The notes under the pieces are model-generated. The model saw only the letters and a list, made by a program, of their open reading frames with translations. It was not told the origin of the DNA and ran no database searches. A program made the translations under genes and the position numbers. DNA of 64,000 nucleotides from Camelus bactrianus (Eukaryota > Chordata > Mammalia > Artiodactyla > Camelidae), in the NCBI RefSeq assembly GCF_048773025.1, contig NC_133551.1:36224501-36288500 (forward strand), read 5' to 3'. The first letter of the stretch is position 1. Every line of letters begins with the position of its first letter. Below, piece after piece: positions 23,093 to 34,879 of the stretch.

Positions 23093-23545
23093 TTTTTTTT
23101 CAATTTTAATTCTTAATTGTGGTTAAAAACATAAAATTTACCATCTTAACCATTTCTAAGTAGTGTTAAGTATATTCACATTGTTGTGCAACCCATCTCC
23201 AGAACTTTTCATCTTTATAAAACTGAAACTTGGTACTCATTAATCAGTTCCTCCCCGTTTTCCTCCTCTCTCCACCATTCTACTTTCTATGAATTTGACT
23301 AGTCTAGATATTTCATGTAAGTAGAATTGTATGGGATTTATCTTTTTGTGACTGGCCTATTAGCATAATGTCCTCGAGGTTCATTCATGTAGCACGTGTC
23401 AGAATGTCCTTCCCTTTTAAGGTTGAATAAGATTCCATCCTGTGCATGTACCAAAGGTTGTTTATCCACTCATCTGTCGATGGCCACTTGGGTTACTTCC
23501 ATCTCGTGGCATTGGGAATAGTGCTGCCATGAAATTGTCTTCTTG
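23093..23545 (-). mobile_element. L1M LINE, 3' end, antisense
   Basis: Old L1: ttaccatcttaaccatttct, agtagaattgtatgggattt, tatccactcatctgtcgatg. 5'-truncated within the ORF2 end. Confidence 0.88.
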
Positions 23546-24175
23546 AGACATGTGGGACAGAAGGTGACTCTTAAGAGCATAGTGTGAAGACAACAGAAGG
23601 GATGTCATTACTGCTCCATATGAGAAAATGAGAGGAGTTTCCCTCCTGAGAGAGATGGAGGGAGAAGAGAGGAGAGAAGCCAGGGAGAAGAGATAGAATG
23701 AGATGCTCCTGGGAGATGGGGTAAAGTAGGGAACACCTGGGGTAAGGGGCCAGTGAAGACTTCCTATGGCTGTGTGGTCAAAGACCAGAGACATCTAGTG
23801 TTCAGTAGAAAATGGTTAACACTGGTTGTTGTATCCAAGCTCCACGACTCAACACATTTTGGGAAAATCTCCTACATGGACACACAAATGCTCCGTGTGA
23901 GTTGCTTTTTTGTGGACACTGACAAAGGCATTAATTTTCCCATCTGGTTTGGTATGGAACAGACAGAGAGCGTGAGCAAGAGAGGGTGAAACAAGCTATC
24001 AACTGTCCCGTGTGGGGGAACAGTTTTTCCAGACGTGACCAGAGGTGACTCTGAGAGAGCTCCCTGGGAATTCACAGACAATTTGGGGAAGGATTTGGAC
24101 TTCCATAGAATGAATACTAGGGATTTGGACTTCCAGGGAACACAGCTAGGAACTGGGAGGCGATCCTCTGTAGAT
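23546..24175. other. Single-copy stretch, nothing recognised
   Basis: Purine-rich part near 23636-23740 (gagagagatggagggagaag). A short direct repeat gggatttggacttcca occurs as ggatttggacttcca at 24091 and 24121. No gene recognised. Confidence 0.4.
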
Positions 24176-24342
24176 CAGTGCTTCTTCAACTTTAAGGTGG
24201 CTCCAAATCACTTGAGGGTCTTGATAAAATGCAGATTTTGATTCAGTCAGTCTGGAATGAGGCCCAAGACTCTGGATTTCAGACAAGTTCTAGCTCATGC
24301 ATGATGGTGCTGCTGCTAGTCTGTGGAGCACACCTTGAGTCA
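24176..24342 (+). mobile_element. MER5A (hAT-Charlie MITE)
   Basis: cagtgcttcttcaactttaa at the left end; gattcagtcagtctggaatg and tgctgctgctagtctgtgga within. Confidence 0.88.
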
Positions 24343-25349
24343 TAGGGTTCCAGATTGCAGAGGGATGGAGAATTCCTTATGGCATCATAGTGGCTCTCTG
24401 TCTCCCTCTTTCTTCTTTTGTCTCTCTGTCTCTCTCATCCATCATCTTCATCCTCTCCCAGTGTTCCTGAGAAAGCAAGGCTCTCCTGTCCTCTCAGGGT
24501 GACAGAGAAAGCCGTCAAGGAGCCACCGCTCCCTCCTTAGGCCCTCACCCCAGTCCCCGCTCTGACCCCACCCAGGCAGTGTGGAGGTCACATCAGGGTA
24601 TGCGCAGAGGTCCCTTCTGCATGCTTTGGCCCAGGGTATTAGAACTACAGTCTGCAGGGGGGAACCGAAGCCTCTTTCTCCGTAGTTGGCCTCAGCACTT
24701 CCTCTCTCTGAAAGATGGAAAGAGGTGGAGAAAATTTTTAAATGGTATTTTTCTTGAGAAAGGTCACTCTGAGGAGCCAAGTATTAATTGAGTGTTTGAT
24801 TGTGAGAGGGCTGTGTGGTAAACTCCCTTGTTTTCCACAGATGTTGAAGGAATCTGAGCCAGAATTCAGGGAAAATGTTTTCCCGCATATCCACCCCTGC
24901 CCCAGAGGCTGTGATGAAGTTGGCAGAGGATGTTCAGGTCATGCCGGGCTCCGGCCACCTCACGGAAACAGGAGAATTCACAGAATCTGAAGGGGAAACA
25001 GTGGCTGGGGAGCATCTAACATGAAAAGAAGAGAGGAAAGGGGGAGGGAAAGCCCCCTGAATGGTGCACTTGCCTGGGCGGAGCCCTATGCCGGGGGCTC
25101 CCAGTACCTACCTTGGGTGTTGAAGGAACACCCTTGCTTTCTTAGCTGGTGTTTCTTTTGTTGGGAAGGCTTCCTGCCTCACCCAGTTCAATCAGGAGCA
25201 CTCATTGTGGAAAGACTATCCCTTGCCTTGAATTGAAACCTGCTTTTCTCATCCACACTGAGGTCTTTTTGTGTGCCCTCTGAAGCCACAGTGCCACGGG
25301 ACCCCACCGTATCTCAACCGTGGATCTCCCAGTCAACTGAGCACAGCCC
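24343..25349. other. Single-copy stretch, nothing firmly recognised
   Basis: Pyrimidine-rich tract at 24400-24440, otherwise mixed. A good acceptor-like sequence (cttgttttccacag) ends at 24840, but the following frame closes quickly. I do not call an exon. Confidence 0.4.
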
Positions 25350-25455
25350 AGTCACATCCATCAGCCCGTCTGATCCTTAGAGCAGCCTGGCAGAAAGCAG
25401 GGCAGCAATTCTTCTTCCAGGGTTTCAGATGAGAAAGAGGAAACCTTGAGATGTT
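25350..25455 (-). repeat. MIR SINE fragment
   Basis: gatccttagagcagcctggc, tttcagatgagaaagaggaa. Confidence 0.55.
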
Positions 25456-25471
25456 GCTCGTGCTCATGGGA

Positions 25472-25645
25472 GAGGTTGAGAGCACAGGCTCTAGAGTCTG
25501 GCTGCCTGGTTCACAGCCCAGCTGCTGTTGGCTGTGTGCCTTTAGACAGGCTCCTTGACCACTCTGAGCTGGGGTTGCCTCCTCTGTAAAATGGGCATGA
25601 TGATATTACATACTGGAGAGTTGTGGTGAAGACTGAAAAATAGAT
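25472..25645 (+). repeat. MIR SINE
   Basis: agcacaggctctagagtctg, gctgcctggttcacagccca, ctctgtaaaatgggcatgat. Well preserved. Confidence 0.9.
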
Positions 25646-25654
25646 GCTTTTCTT

Positions 25655-25800
25655 TGCTTTATAGGAACTTCCCTTCTGTTGTGGAGGAGGGAGAGGAGAA
25701 AAAAATGGAGGTTAAGTGACTTCCGCAAGACCAGAAAGAGGTGGCACCAGATCTAGGACTTAGCTATTCTGATGCTAAATCCAGTACTTTTCCGGTACAT
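25655..25800 (-). repeat. MIR SINE
   Basis: ggaggttaagtgacttccgc, aagaccagaaagaggtggca. Confidence 0.7.
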
Positions 25801-26119
25801 TCAGTATCTTACATTCCTAGCCCATTCAAAACCGAAACTCTTCCTGGACCCTCATGTTGGCAGGCCAAGACCTGCACTGAGCTGAACACAATAGGTGGTC
25901 CTTGTCTGATGTGGGTTGGGATGCCCTCCCACCCCCAGCTCCCTGAAGCCTGAAATGGCTGTGTCTGCTTTTCAGACCTTGGAGTTAGGACTGCCCTTTC
26001 CCCTTCAGCCTCTTTTCAAATACAAAAACCCTTGCAAGGTCAGGGGAATGTAGGAAACCTCCCTCAGTGGGAAGACTGCCCTGGTCCAATCACTCCACAG
26101 ATGCCAACTTTCTGCTCCT

Positions 26120-26282
26120 TCACAACTACTGTGCAAAGCAGCATTAGTCCCCTAGTCACACGTGAAGAGAGAAAAGCCCAGAGAAGTAAGTAACTTTCCT
26201 GAGGCCACACACTAGCCCCAATGGCACAAGGACTTGAACCACAAAATCAGATGCCAGTGTCTGTGCTTGTAACCTCTAGGAT
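26120..26282 (-). repeat. MIR SINE
   Basis: gcccagagaagtaagtaact, ttcctgaggccacacactag, cttgaaccacaaaatcagat. Confidence 0.8.
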
Positions 26283-26329
26283 ATTGTCCCCAACTGGGTG
26301 CACCTTCCATCTCATAAGAGGAGGGGAAG

Positions 26330-26797
26330 ACGAAGAAAAAGAATAAAATAATGCCATTTGCAGCAACATGGATGGACCTGGAGATCATCATTTTAAGTGA
26401 AGTAAGCCAGAAGAGAAAAAAATACCATATGATATCATTCATATGTGGAATCTAAAAAAAAAAAGACACAAATGAACTTATTTACAAAACAGAAACAGAC
26501 TCACAGACATAGAAAACAAAGCTGTGTTTACCAGCAGAGAAAGGGAATGGGAAGGGATAAATATGGGAGTTTGAGATTTGCAGATACTAACCACTATATA
26601 TAAAATAGATAAACAACAAGGTCCTACTGTGTAGCACAGGGAACTATATTCAAAATCTTTACAGTAACCTATAATGGAAAAGAATATGAAAATGAATATA
26701 TGTATGTATATGTATACCCGAAACATTGTGCTGTACACCAGAAATTGACACAACATTGTAAACTGACTATACTTCAATTAAAAAATTTTTTTTATAA
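26330..26797 (+). mobile_element. L1 LINE 3' end, relatively young
   Basis: Sense L1 from the end of ORF2 (PFAATWMDLEIIILSEVSQ-type: gccatttgcagcaacatgga) through the full 3' UTR to the tail: gctgtacaccagaaattgac, acaacattgtaaactgacta, tacttcaattaaaaaa. The tail is degenerate A/T. No clear target duplication. Confidence 0.93.
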
Positions 26798-26954
26798 AAG
26801 GCTTCCACTGCACAGGATGGTTTCTAGCTTTTGTCACCCTCCCTTGCTCGCTCTCTCTTGTCTGTTCTATATCAACCCAGATGGGAAATGTAATCCCTTT
26901 TTCAGTTTCCACCAAAAGAATAATACATGATCTCCTCTGATCCTCCAGCAGCAA

Positions 26955-27085
26955 TTTGAGTTAGTCACTGGCATCCTTAGACTTACAGTGTTTGAACCTC
27001 AGAGAAGTAACTTGCCCAGAGGACATAGATGCATTAAGTAGGGGCTCAGCTAGTGCTTTCTCTACACTGCACTGCCTCCAAGCCT
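26955..27085 (-). repeat. MIR SINE
   Basis: ctcagagaagtaacttgccc, tagatgcattaagtaggggc. Confidence 0.75.
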
Positions 27086-27464
27086 GCAGGCAGCATCTAA
27101 CACCCTGGGGGGCCTTCATCAGATTCTTTTAGGATGTCACAACAGGCACTTGGGGTTGGGCAGGCCCTAAGTCTACCCCTCCAGAAGCAAGCCTCATTCA
27201 CCAGGGTGGGGAGGACATTGGGGAGGTGATGCCTGCGGTGGGGTGGGAGGGGGTGTCCAGTGAAACAGGCGGAGCAGGTTCCCAGAGAGTTGGGATGACA
27301 ATGAGTGAAAGATCCAGGCAGGCTCTCGGGTCAGGAACTACAGCTGTTTTCCAGAGGCTGAGTCTGGGCCACCGTGGAATCTAGCCATGGGACTGTCTGG
27401 GTAAAGCGAGGGAATTTGATGGGATTAGGCCCTGGGGAGATAAGTGCAGGGGTGGAATATCACA
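27086..27464. other. Single-copy, G-rich stretch
   Basis: G-rich runs (gtggggtgggagggggtgtc at 27238-27257) could form G-quadruplex-like structure. No gene or repeat recognised. Confidence 0.4.
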
Positions 27465-27690
27465 GTATTTAGGAGGGAAGATCTCCTAGGCCACACTGCC
27501 GGGGTTCTTGCCCTAGCACTTTCATTTGTCGTCTGTGTGACCTTGGCAATTGACTTAAATCTTCTGTATCTCATGTTCCTCATCTCGGATGCTAATAGGA
27601 TCTAAATCAGAAATAGAACTTTCGTGAAGAGTAAATAAATGAGCAAGAGAAAAGCAGCCCGGACATCTGTGAACTGGCCTAGCACTAAAA
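27465..27690 (+). repeat. MIR SINE
   Basis: ctgtgtgaccttggcaattg, tctcatgttcctcatctcgg. Confidence 0.75.
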
Positions 27691-27795
27691 GCAAGGCCTC
27701 CTGTGTTGTTAGGTGCTAGTCTGGCTCTTGCTGTCAGGCTGCGGTGTTGTCTTGCTGAATATAAATAATCTCACAAAGGAAACCAAAAAGGAGCT

Positions 27796-27870
27796 ATTAT
27801 ATATGTATATTATATATATAATTATATATAAAATCTATATCTATCTATCTATATATATATATATTTTTTA
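27796..27870. repeat. (TA)n / (TATC)n low-complexity tract
   Basis: Mixed tatata with a short atctatctatct core. Confidence 0.9.
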
Positions 27871-28261
27871 GTGCATACAAAAACAAGGTCACTATGGAAA
27901 CCACAAAAATACCAAACATCCCCCTCCCCTAGCAAGTATGAGTGAGTGACTGCCGCCTCTTAACTAATTACCTCTTTAGGCTCTCTCTATTCTCCCCTTC
28001 TTCTCAGTAAGATTCACTAAGATATCAAATCCGAATTATCCTTTTTTCTTGATAGCACCCGGTATAGAGCAAACCCCTGCTTCCTTGAACCCTCTCCAGG
28101 ATCACCTGACTTCGGCTGGTAGAAGCCCACATTCCATAAGTCCTTTCTAACACCGTCTACTGAAACACCCCATCGCTCCTATGATGTGCGTGCTCCCTCA
28201 CTGCAAACAGTCAATCCGGCCAGCGTGCAGCTGCAGATCACTCCTGGTGGTCTCCGGCTGG

Positions 28262-28360
28262 AGGGCATGGGCACAGTTAATAAATGGAAGCATGTAGAAT
28301 AGTTCCTGGCACAGAAGTAAGCACCATGTCAGAGATGTCATCATAATTACTGGGTAGGTT
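28262..28360 (+). repeat. MIR SINE 3' end
   Basis: aatagttcctggcacagaag then taagcaccatgtcagagatg. Confidence 0.6.
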
Positions 28361-28424
28361 ACCAAGGCAGCCTCAGGGACAGGGAGATCTGAGAGGAAAA
28401 TCTTCAGGAGAGAGGCCAAGTGGA

Positions 28425-28540
28425 CTTGCAGATTTACAGCCAGACTTCAATTTCAGTCCCAACTCACCATTCAAAATAGTAACTAATGTTCTATTAAACA
28501 CTTCAAAAGAGCCAGACCCAGAGCTGAGTGTTTGACATGG
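28425..28540 (-). repeat. MIR-like fragments
   Basis: actaatgttctattaaacac then agccagacccagagctgagt follow the antisense MIR start; a short sense piece may precede it. Confidence 0.45.
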
Positions 28541-28695
28541 AGGCTCTCACTTATTCACTGTGGTACTATAGGCAAGTTGCTTAACCTCTCTGAGCCTCGG
28601 TTCCTCCATGTGTAAAAAAAATGGGGAAAAAATACTTACAGGTTTGTCATGAGGCTCATGAGAACAAGTGTGCTGTAGGCCCTGAATTTTATTAA
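28540..28695 (+). repeat. MIR SINE
   Basis: aggcaagttgcttaacctct, ctgagcctcggttcctccat. Confidence 0.82.
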
Positions 28696-28969
28696 GTTTT
28701 ATTAAAATGTGACTTTGACAAAGTCTAGGCTACAGTCATAAGGCTGTCCAGTTATTTCAACTTAAACTTAAGATTGGTAAGGACAGAGAGTAAGGCTGAT
28801 TTAAAGTAAGGTTCCTGAGATTCTTGCATTTATTTACTTTCTTATAGAGGAGGCCTGGACTGTAACTCTGAATTATGTTGCTCTACAGGAATGGTGAAAA
28901 GGCATTTGTCAGGAACCCTTCTTTGGCCTCAAGTTTCCATGTAGGTGCTTTTCCAGGGAGACCAGGACT

Positions 28970-29115
28970 GATGAAAAACTTTTGGCTCCATGTCACTTAT
29001 TAATGTGACCAAGGCATTTATTTGAGACCTAGTTTTCCAACAAAATGGAAATTAAGTTAATTCCTACCCCACATATTTGTGGTGATGATCCAGTAAAAAG
29101 GTGTATATGGGACTG
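28970..29115 (+). repeat. MIR SINE
   Basis: atgtgaccaaggcatttatt, gacctagttttccaacaaaa. Diverged. Confidence 0.6.
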
Positions 29116-29559
29116 TGCTGTCAGCCACGAAGAGGACCTTATAAGTCCCTCTGTGGCTGCCTTCCTATTCTTTTAGAATAAAAAAAAAAGAGGGGAGAAT
29201 AGAAGGAGGCTAAAAAGGCAGCAGTCACTCATATTAGCTGGGAGAGGGAGATGTTTGATCTCTCCCTTGGGGACCCAATCATCTGCTCTCTGAGGGCTGA
29301 GCTATTGGCCAGTGGCCAAGGTGTGTGTCCACATGTCTCTGTGCACTCACCTCCTCCTGTAAAGCCACGTATGTTAGGGAGGGTGCAGGGAGCCCCCACA
29401 TTGGGCTTATGTGAAATAGGTTTCTCTCTCTCTTACTTAACAGTCCAAAGGAAAGCAGTCTGGGCTAGTGAGGTGGCCTCTGAGGTTTCCTCCAGCTTGT
29501 TTCTGCACCATCTTTAGAGTGTCATCTTTGTCTCCAGTTGAGGCTGGATTGCTGTGGTG
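29116..29559. other. Single-copy stretch, nothing recognised
   Basis: Contains an 88-codon plus-strand frame (29251-29517) with no recognised domain. No repeat named. Confidence 0.4.
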
Positions 29560-29640
29560 TCAGCTCTCCACAGCTTGACTTCTGTTTCCACATCTGTAAA
29601 ATGAGCATGCTATTTTCTGTCTTGAAATATTATTTTACAG
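29560..29640 (+). repeat. MIR fragment
   Basis: tgtttccacatctgtaaaat gagcatgc: short sense MIR piece. Confidence 0.5.
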
Positions 29641-29711
29641 TTAATTGCAATGTTATACTTATTTGCTTGACATAATGCTTTAGGTATATAGTTGGTACGT
29701 AAAAACATTAA

Positions 29712-29790
29712 TAGTTATTTTATTATTTTAGGCAACTGAGGCCCAGTGCGAGTTAACCACAGACCAGGAATTTCCCATCTCCCTCCTTAA
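29712..29790 (-). repeat. MIR fragment
   Basis: ggcaactgaggcccagtgcg then agttaaccacagaccagg. Confidence 0.5.
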
Positions 29791-29867
29791 TATAAAGCAA
29801 GAAACTTTTTGAACTTGTACTGCTCTCAGGTACACTCATTCCTTTTTTAAAGTCGGTTGCCCTTTTT

Positions 29868-30400
29868 TAAAGGTGCATTGTTTATTGAAATAAATATACA
29901 TACAGAACAATGCATAAATCATAAATGTATAGCTCACTGATTTTTCCAAGTGGGAATCTGCCCCATGTTTCTGCATTCAGATCAAGAACCAGAACATCAC
30001 CAGCACCCTAGCAGCCCCTTCGTTGCCCTCTCTGAAATGTACAAATAGAATCACAGATAGGTGTTCCTATGTCTGGCTTTCTTTACTCTACACACTGTTT
30101 GAAACATTCATCCATGTTGTTGTGTGTAGCTGAGTTGTGTCTAGCTTGACCATTCTTATTGCTGTACAGTGTTCCAGTGAATATACTATAATTTATTGAT
30201 CCATTCTACTGGATGGTTGCTGAGTTTTAGTTATTATCAATAATGCCACTAGAAAAATTCTTACATGTGTCTCTAGTGCATGCATTTCTGTTGAGTACAT
30301 ATCTGTGAGTGGAATTTCTGAATTTTTATGTTTGTACATGTTCACCTGTTGTAGACACTGTCATGCAGTTTTACAAAGTGGTTGAAGTATTTTCTGCTTT
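29868..30400 (-). mobile_element. L1M LINE, 3' end, antisense
   Basis: Old L1: tttattgaaataaatataca, caatgcataaatcataaatg, ttcatccatgttgttgtgtg, gtggaatttctgaattttta. 5'-truncated. Confidence 0.85.
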
Positions 30401-30539
30401 TAATTGGTAGGAACTCAAGAGGCTTTGATAGTTGCATCTGCTCCCAATCTCCCTCTCACTATACTTCCTGGAACCCAGGAATTGTCCTCTTACTCTTCGG
30501 GTATAAGGAGTCAATAGTTCTTGGGTAACCCAATGTATT

Positions 30540-31080
30540 AGATATCTAATAACAAATCCCCTCCAAACATACTGGCCCAATTCAAAAATACATTATTTGT
30601 TATCTCTCATGTTTTCTGTGGGCCAGGAATTGGGGAGTGATTAGGCTGGTGGTTCAAACTTTAAGCCTCTAATGAGATTGAATCAGATGTTGGTCTGGGC
30701 TGAGGTCATCTGAAGAGTTGACTGGGGTTAGAAAATCCATTTTCAGGGTAGTTCTCTCATATAACTGGGAAGTTGGTGCTGCCTGTTGGCAAGAGGCCCC
30801 GGGTTTTCTTCATATGTGTCTATTCACAGGGCTTCTTGAGTGTCCTCACAACGTGGTGACCAGCTTCCCCTAGTGTGAGCAATCCCAGAACCAAGACAGA
30901 ATCAAGAATGTGTTTTATGACCTCACCTTGGACATCTCACATTTTCTCAATATTTTATTGATCACCCAATTTATCCTTATTTAACATGACAGGGCCCTAC
31001 ACTGGAGCATGAATATCATAAAGTGAGGATCACTAGGGACCACTGTGAAGGCTGGCTAGCACTGTATGAAGCCCTTCCTG
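30540..31080 (-). mobile_element. MLT1-type MaLR LTR (ERVL fossil)
   Basis: The inverse orientation of the family seen at 19637: ttttctgtgggccaggaatt, tcatctgaagagttgactgg, ggcttcttgagtgtcctcac, ggaccactgtgaaggctggc. Old, broken, solo. Confidence 0.85.
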
Positions 31081-31479
31081 CCATCAATTAAAGACTTTTT
31101 TTTTCTGTGGTAATTGAAACCCTAAGTGATTAGCACAGGGAACAGGTAAATTTTGATAAACAGATGGAGGGAAAGAGGAAAGAATACATAGAATAAGCAA
31201 AACCAGGGAGAAAGGCAGGCCTGAATATAGCAGCCAAGAGGCAGCTTTAGTGTTTAGAGTATCTCAGTGGGAGTGAATGAATAAATAATGTGTGAGTTTT
31301 AGGCTAGGGACTTGGGGTGAGGGATTATATGTGGGGAATTAGAAATTTTTTTTGCTTGTTTGTTTGTTTACTAATTAGATCGTGATTTTGGACCATGAAG
31401 ACTCAACTCTGGCATTGCTTATATAAAAGTAGTAGCCTAAATTGAGTATTCTCAACTTTTCTCGTAGGTTATTCAATTT
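31081..31479. other. Single-copy, AT-leaning stretch
   Basis: Small (TTTG)n near 31356-31370. Nothing else recognised. Confidence 0.4.
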
Positions 31480-31590
31480 ACCATCCATCCATTTGTGTAT
31501 CCATCTCTTATAAGCATCCAGCAAATATCAGGTTCTAGTCTAGAGGATGATGGGGGGGGGGGTGCAGAAATAAGCAAATGCTTTAACCTG
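31480..31590 (-). repeat. L2 LINE, left part of a split copy
   Basis: gcaaatatcaggttctagtc then tagaggatga follow the antisense L2 start. An 11-G run lies at 31552-31562. The copy resumes after the MIR at 31612. Confidence 0.6.
31552..31562. repeat. G11 homopolymer
   Basis: Eleven consecutive G in an L2; likely unstable and error-prone in assembly. Confidence 0.9.
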
Positions 31591-31611
31591 ACATGGGTGA
31601 TGGTGAAGAGG

Positions 31612-31795
31612 GAACTAATATTTATTGTGCACCTACTGTGTTCTCATTTATTGTCTTAAATGATTCTCGTAACTACTATAGATGTTGGACATAATTGTTC
31701 CCATTTGGCAGATGGGTAAACTGAGACCTGAGAGTTTAGCTGATTTACTCAGAGTTGGAGCTGAAAAGTGGTGATGTTGAATCCTCTGCTACAAA
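31612..31795 (-). repeat. MIR SINE inside an L2
   Basis: aatatttattgtgcacctac, cccatttggcagatgggtaa, actgagacctgagagtttag. Confidence 0.85.
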
Positions 31796-31799
31796 GTAG

Positions 31800-32180
31800 A
31801 AAGTGATTAAATGTGAAAGAAGAGTGTATATATAATACAATGGCAGTTCAGAGAATGGAGTGAGTTCTTTAACCTAAGGAGGTCAGAGAAGGCTTCTTGG
31901 AAGAGGTGACATTTTAGCTAAATCTTGATTGATGAGTAGGAGATGATGGGAAAAGGCCAAATGTGAGGTGTAAAGAATACCTAAAATAGAGGCATAAAGG
32001 TAGGAATGGATATTAATAATGATAACGTACACAGAGGTGCACAGAGACATATACATATAATGTAGCTAGAGAAATGTGCATAGAGGAAAGGACTGGCTGA
32101 TAAAGGTGAGCAAAATATGTTTGGCCACACAGATACCAGGCAGATACCAGACCTAGTTGTTCTTTAATGCAACAGAAAGC
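31800..32180 (-). repeat. L2 LINE, right part of a split copy
   Basis: ggtcagagaaggcttcttgg, aagaggtgacattttagcta, ttgattgatgagtaggagat: L2 body continuing beyond the MIR. Confidence 0.8.
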
Positions 32181-32494
32181 CAGGGAAGGCTAGATCATCA
32201 TTTTTACAACTGAGTGTGAACTTCTTTCAGACTGCTTGAATAACATCTTCTTTAAGGTTATTAATAATTAAATTGTGAGTATACCATCACACCCAGCAAA
32301 AAAAAAAATGTAGATTAACAAACTGTGTAAGATTTGCAAATAATTGAATAAAAAATGAGAAATGCCATTGATTGTTAACAATCACGTACTGATGGTGAGC
32401 TCTGCTGCTAGTTAATGATGAAAGAAGAATGCCTAGAAATGACAGCAGGCCCTGGGGCAATTGATTCCCAGAAAAATCTAGGAATCTCAATGTT

Positions 32495-32625
32495 GGGAGT
32501 GGCCTGAAGGATTACTTACCCTAACTTTGCAGTTTACATGTGAGAAAACCAAGGCCAAGAAGTAGCAGTGACTTCTTCTAGAGCTGAGATCCTTCTAGTA
32601 CACCTCAGTCTTATGAGAACAGGAT
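32495..32625 (-). repeat. MIR-like SINE
   Basis: gtttacatgtgagaaaacca then aggccaagaagtagcagtga. Diverged. Confidence 0.65.
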
Positions 32626-32699
32626 ATAATCTCTGACCTAGAGAAAGCTATGAGCATGGAGAGTGCTGTGAAAATCACTAGATGTGAAACATGGTTAAG

Positions 32700-33150
32700 A
32701 GCTGGATTGTGTCTTCCTCAAATTCATAATTTGACATTCTAACCTTTAAAACTTCATAATATGGTATTATTTGGAAACAGGGTCAGAGCAGGTGAAGTTA
32801 GTTAAGATGAGGTCATATCAGAGTAGAGTTGGCCCTGAATCCAACATGACTGGCGCCCTTATTAAGGGGGAAGTCGAGCTGTGAATACATGGAGAATGCC
32901 GCGTGAACATGAAGGCAGAGATTGGGGCAACGTATCTACAAAGCAAGAACACATCAAATTACCAGCAAACCACTAGGAGCTGAGAGGGAAGCATGGAACA
33001 GAATCATCCTTACAGCCCTCAGAAGGAACCAATCCTGTGACAGCTTGATCGTGGACTTCTAGCCCCCAGAACTGTGAGACAATTCATTTCTATTGTTTAA
33101 GCCACCCACTTTGTATTGATTTGCTATGGTAGCTCTAGGCAACTAACACA
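32700..33150 (+). mobile_element. MST/MLT1-type MaLR LTR (ERVL fossil)
   Basis: ttaagatgaggtcatatcag, ccagaactgtgagacaattc, attgtttaagccacccactt. Old, broken, solo LTR. Confidence 0.85.
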
Positions 33151-33239
33151 AAGGCTAAAAGAAAGAAATGTTATATGGAAGATACACGAAGTAAGCAGTG
33201 TGAAGGAAGGGGCAATGCCTTAATGAAACAATGAAGCCG

Positions 33240-33455
33240 TACATTAATTCATTCAAACACTGAGCGTGCATGAGGTACCTCACTTGGCCCTGGAACAGAT
33301 ACATATACAAGTAGAATAAGATTCTCTCTGCCTTTGAGAAGCCCAAAGTGTGGTCTAGTTCAGCTCAAAATAGAAGTAACTGTCATGGGGCCCAAAGGAA
33401 TGAGATAGGCAAAGGTTTGGATGCAGATGGCTTTGAAGGATGAGTGTGTTTGCTT
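33240..33455 (-). repeat. L2 LINE 3' end
   Basis: attaattcattcaaacactg, cctttgagaagcccaaagtg, ggctttgaaggatgagtgtg. Confidence 0.65.
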
Positions 33456-34479
33456 GCTGTTTTTCTTAATGGATCTAATTATTTCTGTCACTGGAAAGAG
33501 CTTCCTAAAATCTCCTCCTTGGTCTACATAGCCATCAAAGAGGCAAAAATCACAAGATAAGTTTGTTCAACCTAGCATTTCAAAAAACAGCCTCAACAAC
33601 CCAGGCCAGTTGTCTCAATCTTCTGTCCTAGTTGGCCTGCCATTCATATGAAAAACAGGAACAGAGATGCTGACCTCTGGCTGCTCAAGCCTGACTCCCC
33701 TTGGAGCTTCAGGCTCGTGCAAGAACTGGCTTCAGAAATGCACCCTGGTGGGGGATCTTCCACCCTGGCTACTCAGACCTCTCTGCAGTGCTGAAAAGTT
33801 AAATTGTGTTATTTATATATAAAAATAACAACAGAAAATAACTTTTTCTTTCCAAATATCCCACGCATGGGAAGCCAAGCCTTCAGCACGTCATTAATAT
33901 GTTGACGTTTTGAAGAACTGTGCTTCCAGATTCTGAAACAGGAGCCAGGTCTGCTGGCCTCGGCCTTGAGATCTCTTGGCAGTCTCATGTTAAGGACCCC
34001 CAGGCTCCCAGATTTGAGCTCCCAGCAGCCACTGCTCTGAGTAATGCTGCTAAGAACAGAGCCAATTGCAGCTGGAACCACATCTGCCTCTGTGGAATGA
34101 TGTCAAGTGTGCTGGGGGAAGGCAAGGGGTGTCTCCTGACTCTAATTACCTCCCCACTGGTCGACCACGCTCCCTGAAATTCCGTTAAAATGATGGAGCC
34201 TATTTTGTTAGGTTTATGAGGGAGAACGATGGGACGGGAGAGGGCCTGCGCACAAGCCAGCAGTCTCTGCTTGGCCGATTATATTGGAAAGTCTTTGGGA
34301 AGGACACGATGATCCTTTTGCCCCAGGCCCTAGGGCCCCCTTAAAGTATTGCATCAGGTCCATTTGTTATGGTTGTTACCTGCGTGGTCTCTCTAAGCAA
34401 TTGTTTTTGTAAACCTTGCTCAACTCATCCATACATATGGTTTTGACCACCACCTGGATGGAAATACATCTAAATTTCT
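33456..34479. promoter_or_regulatory. Repeat-free block, candidate distal regulatory element
   Basis: About 1 kb without any repeat I recognise, in the middle of a repeat-dense area. The centre (33880-34390) has several AT-core motifs set in balanced sequence: cattaatatgttgac near 33892, ctctaattacct near 34140 (homeodomain TAATTA core), gccaattgc near 34060 and cgattatattgg near 34276. Open frames on both strands (33809-34081 minus, 33920-34177 plus) have no domain. The call as regulatory is inference; conservation is untested. Confidence 0.35.
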
Positions 34480-34879
34480 CCAGTTTGTACCTTTCTCATC
34501 AAGTTTCTGACTCTTCTGTCTAACCTCCTGTCCCTGAGTGCCTCATCTTCAACTAATTCATCATCCTTCCTCACAAACTATCCCTCTCTAGGGTTCTCTT
34601 TACCCAGTTTCCCAAGTCAGAAAAGCTGGAAAGCATCCTTGACCCTTCCCTTTCTAGCACATCAAATCAATCACTAAGATCTATTAACATTATTTCCTAA
34701 AAGTATCTTATAACTGTTCCCTCCTCTTCATTTCTGATAATATCCTCATTCAGGATGATATTACCTTTTGCTTAAACTAGTACAACAGCTTCCAAAAGGA
34801 TCTCCTTGCTATCAGCTCATCCCCACCCAGTCCATTCTCCACTGAGTAGCCAAAGTGTCTTAAAAAATGTAAATCTGTA
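34480..34879 (+). repeat. L2 LINE, upstream part
   Basis: Sense L2 internal segment: atcaatcactaagatctatt, actgttccctcctcttcatt, tccccacccagtccattctc, agccaaagtgtcttaaaaaa. It stops exactly where the next L1 piece begins. Confidence 0.75.

Noticed and set aside
24827-24990. Exon after the acceptor-like cttgttttccacag
   Set aside because: All frames following it close soon and no matching donor is present.
27230-27260. G-quadruplex promoter
   Set aside because: G-rich but without CpG enrichment, GC boxes or a transcript signal; noted only as G-rich DNA.
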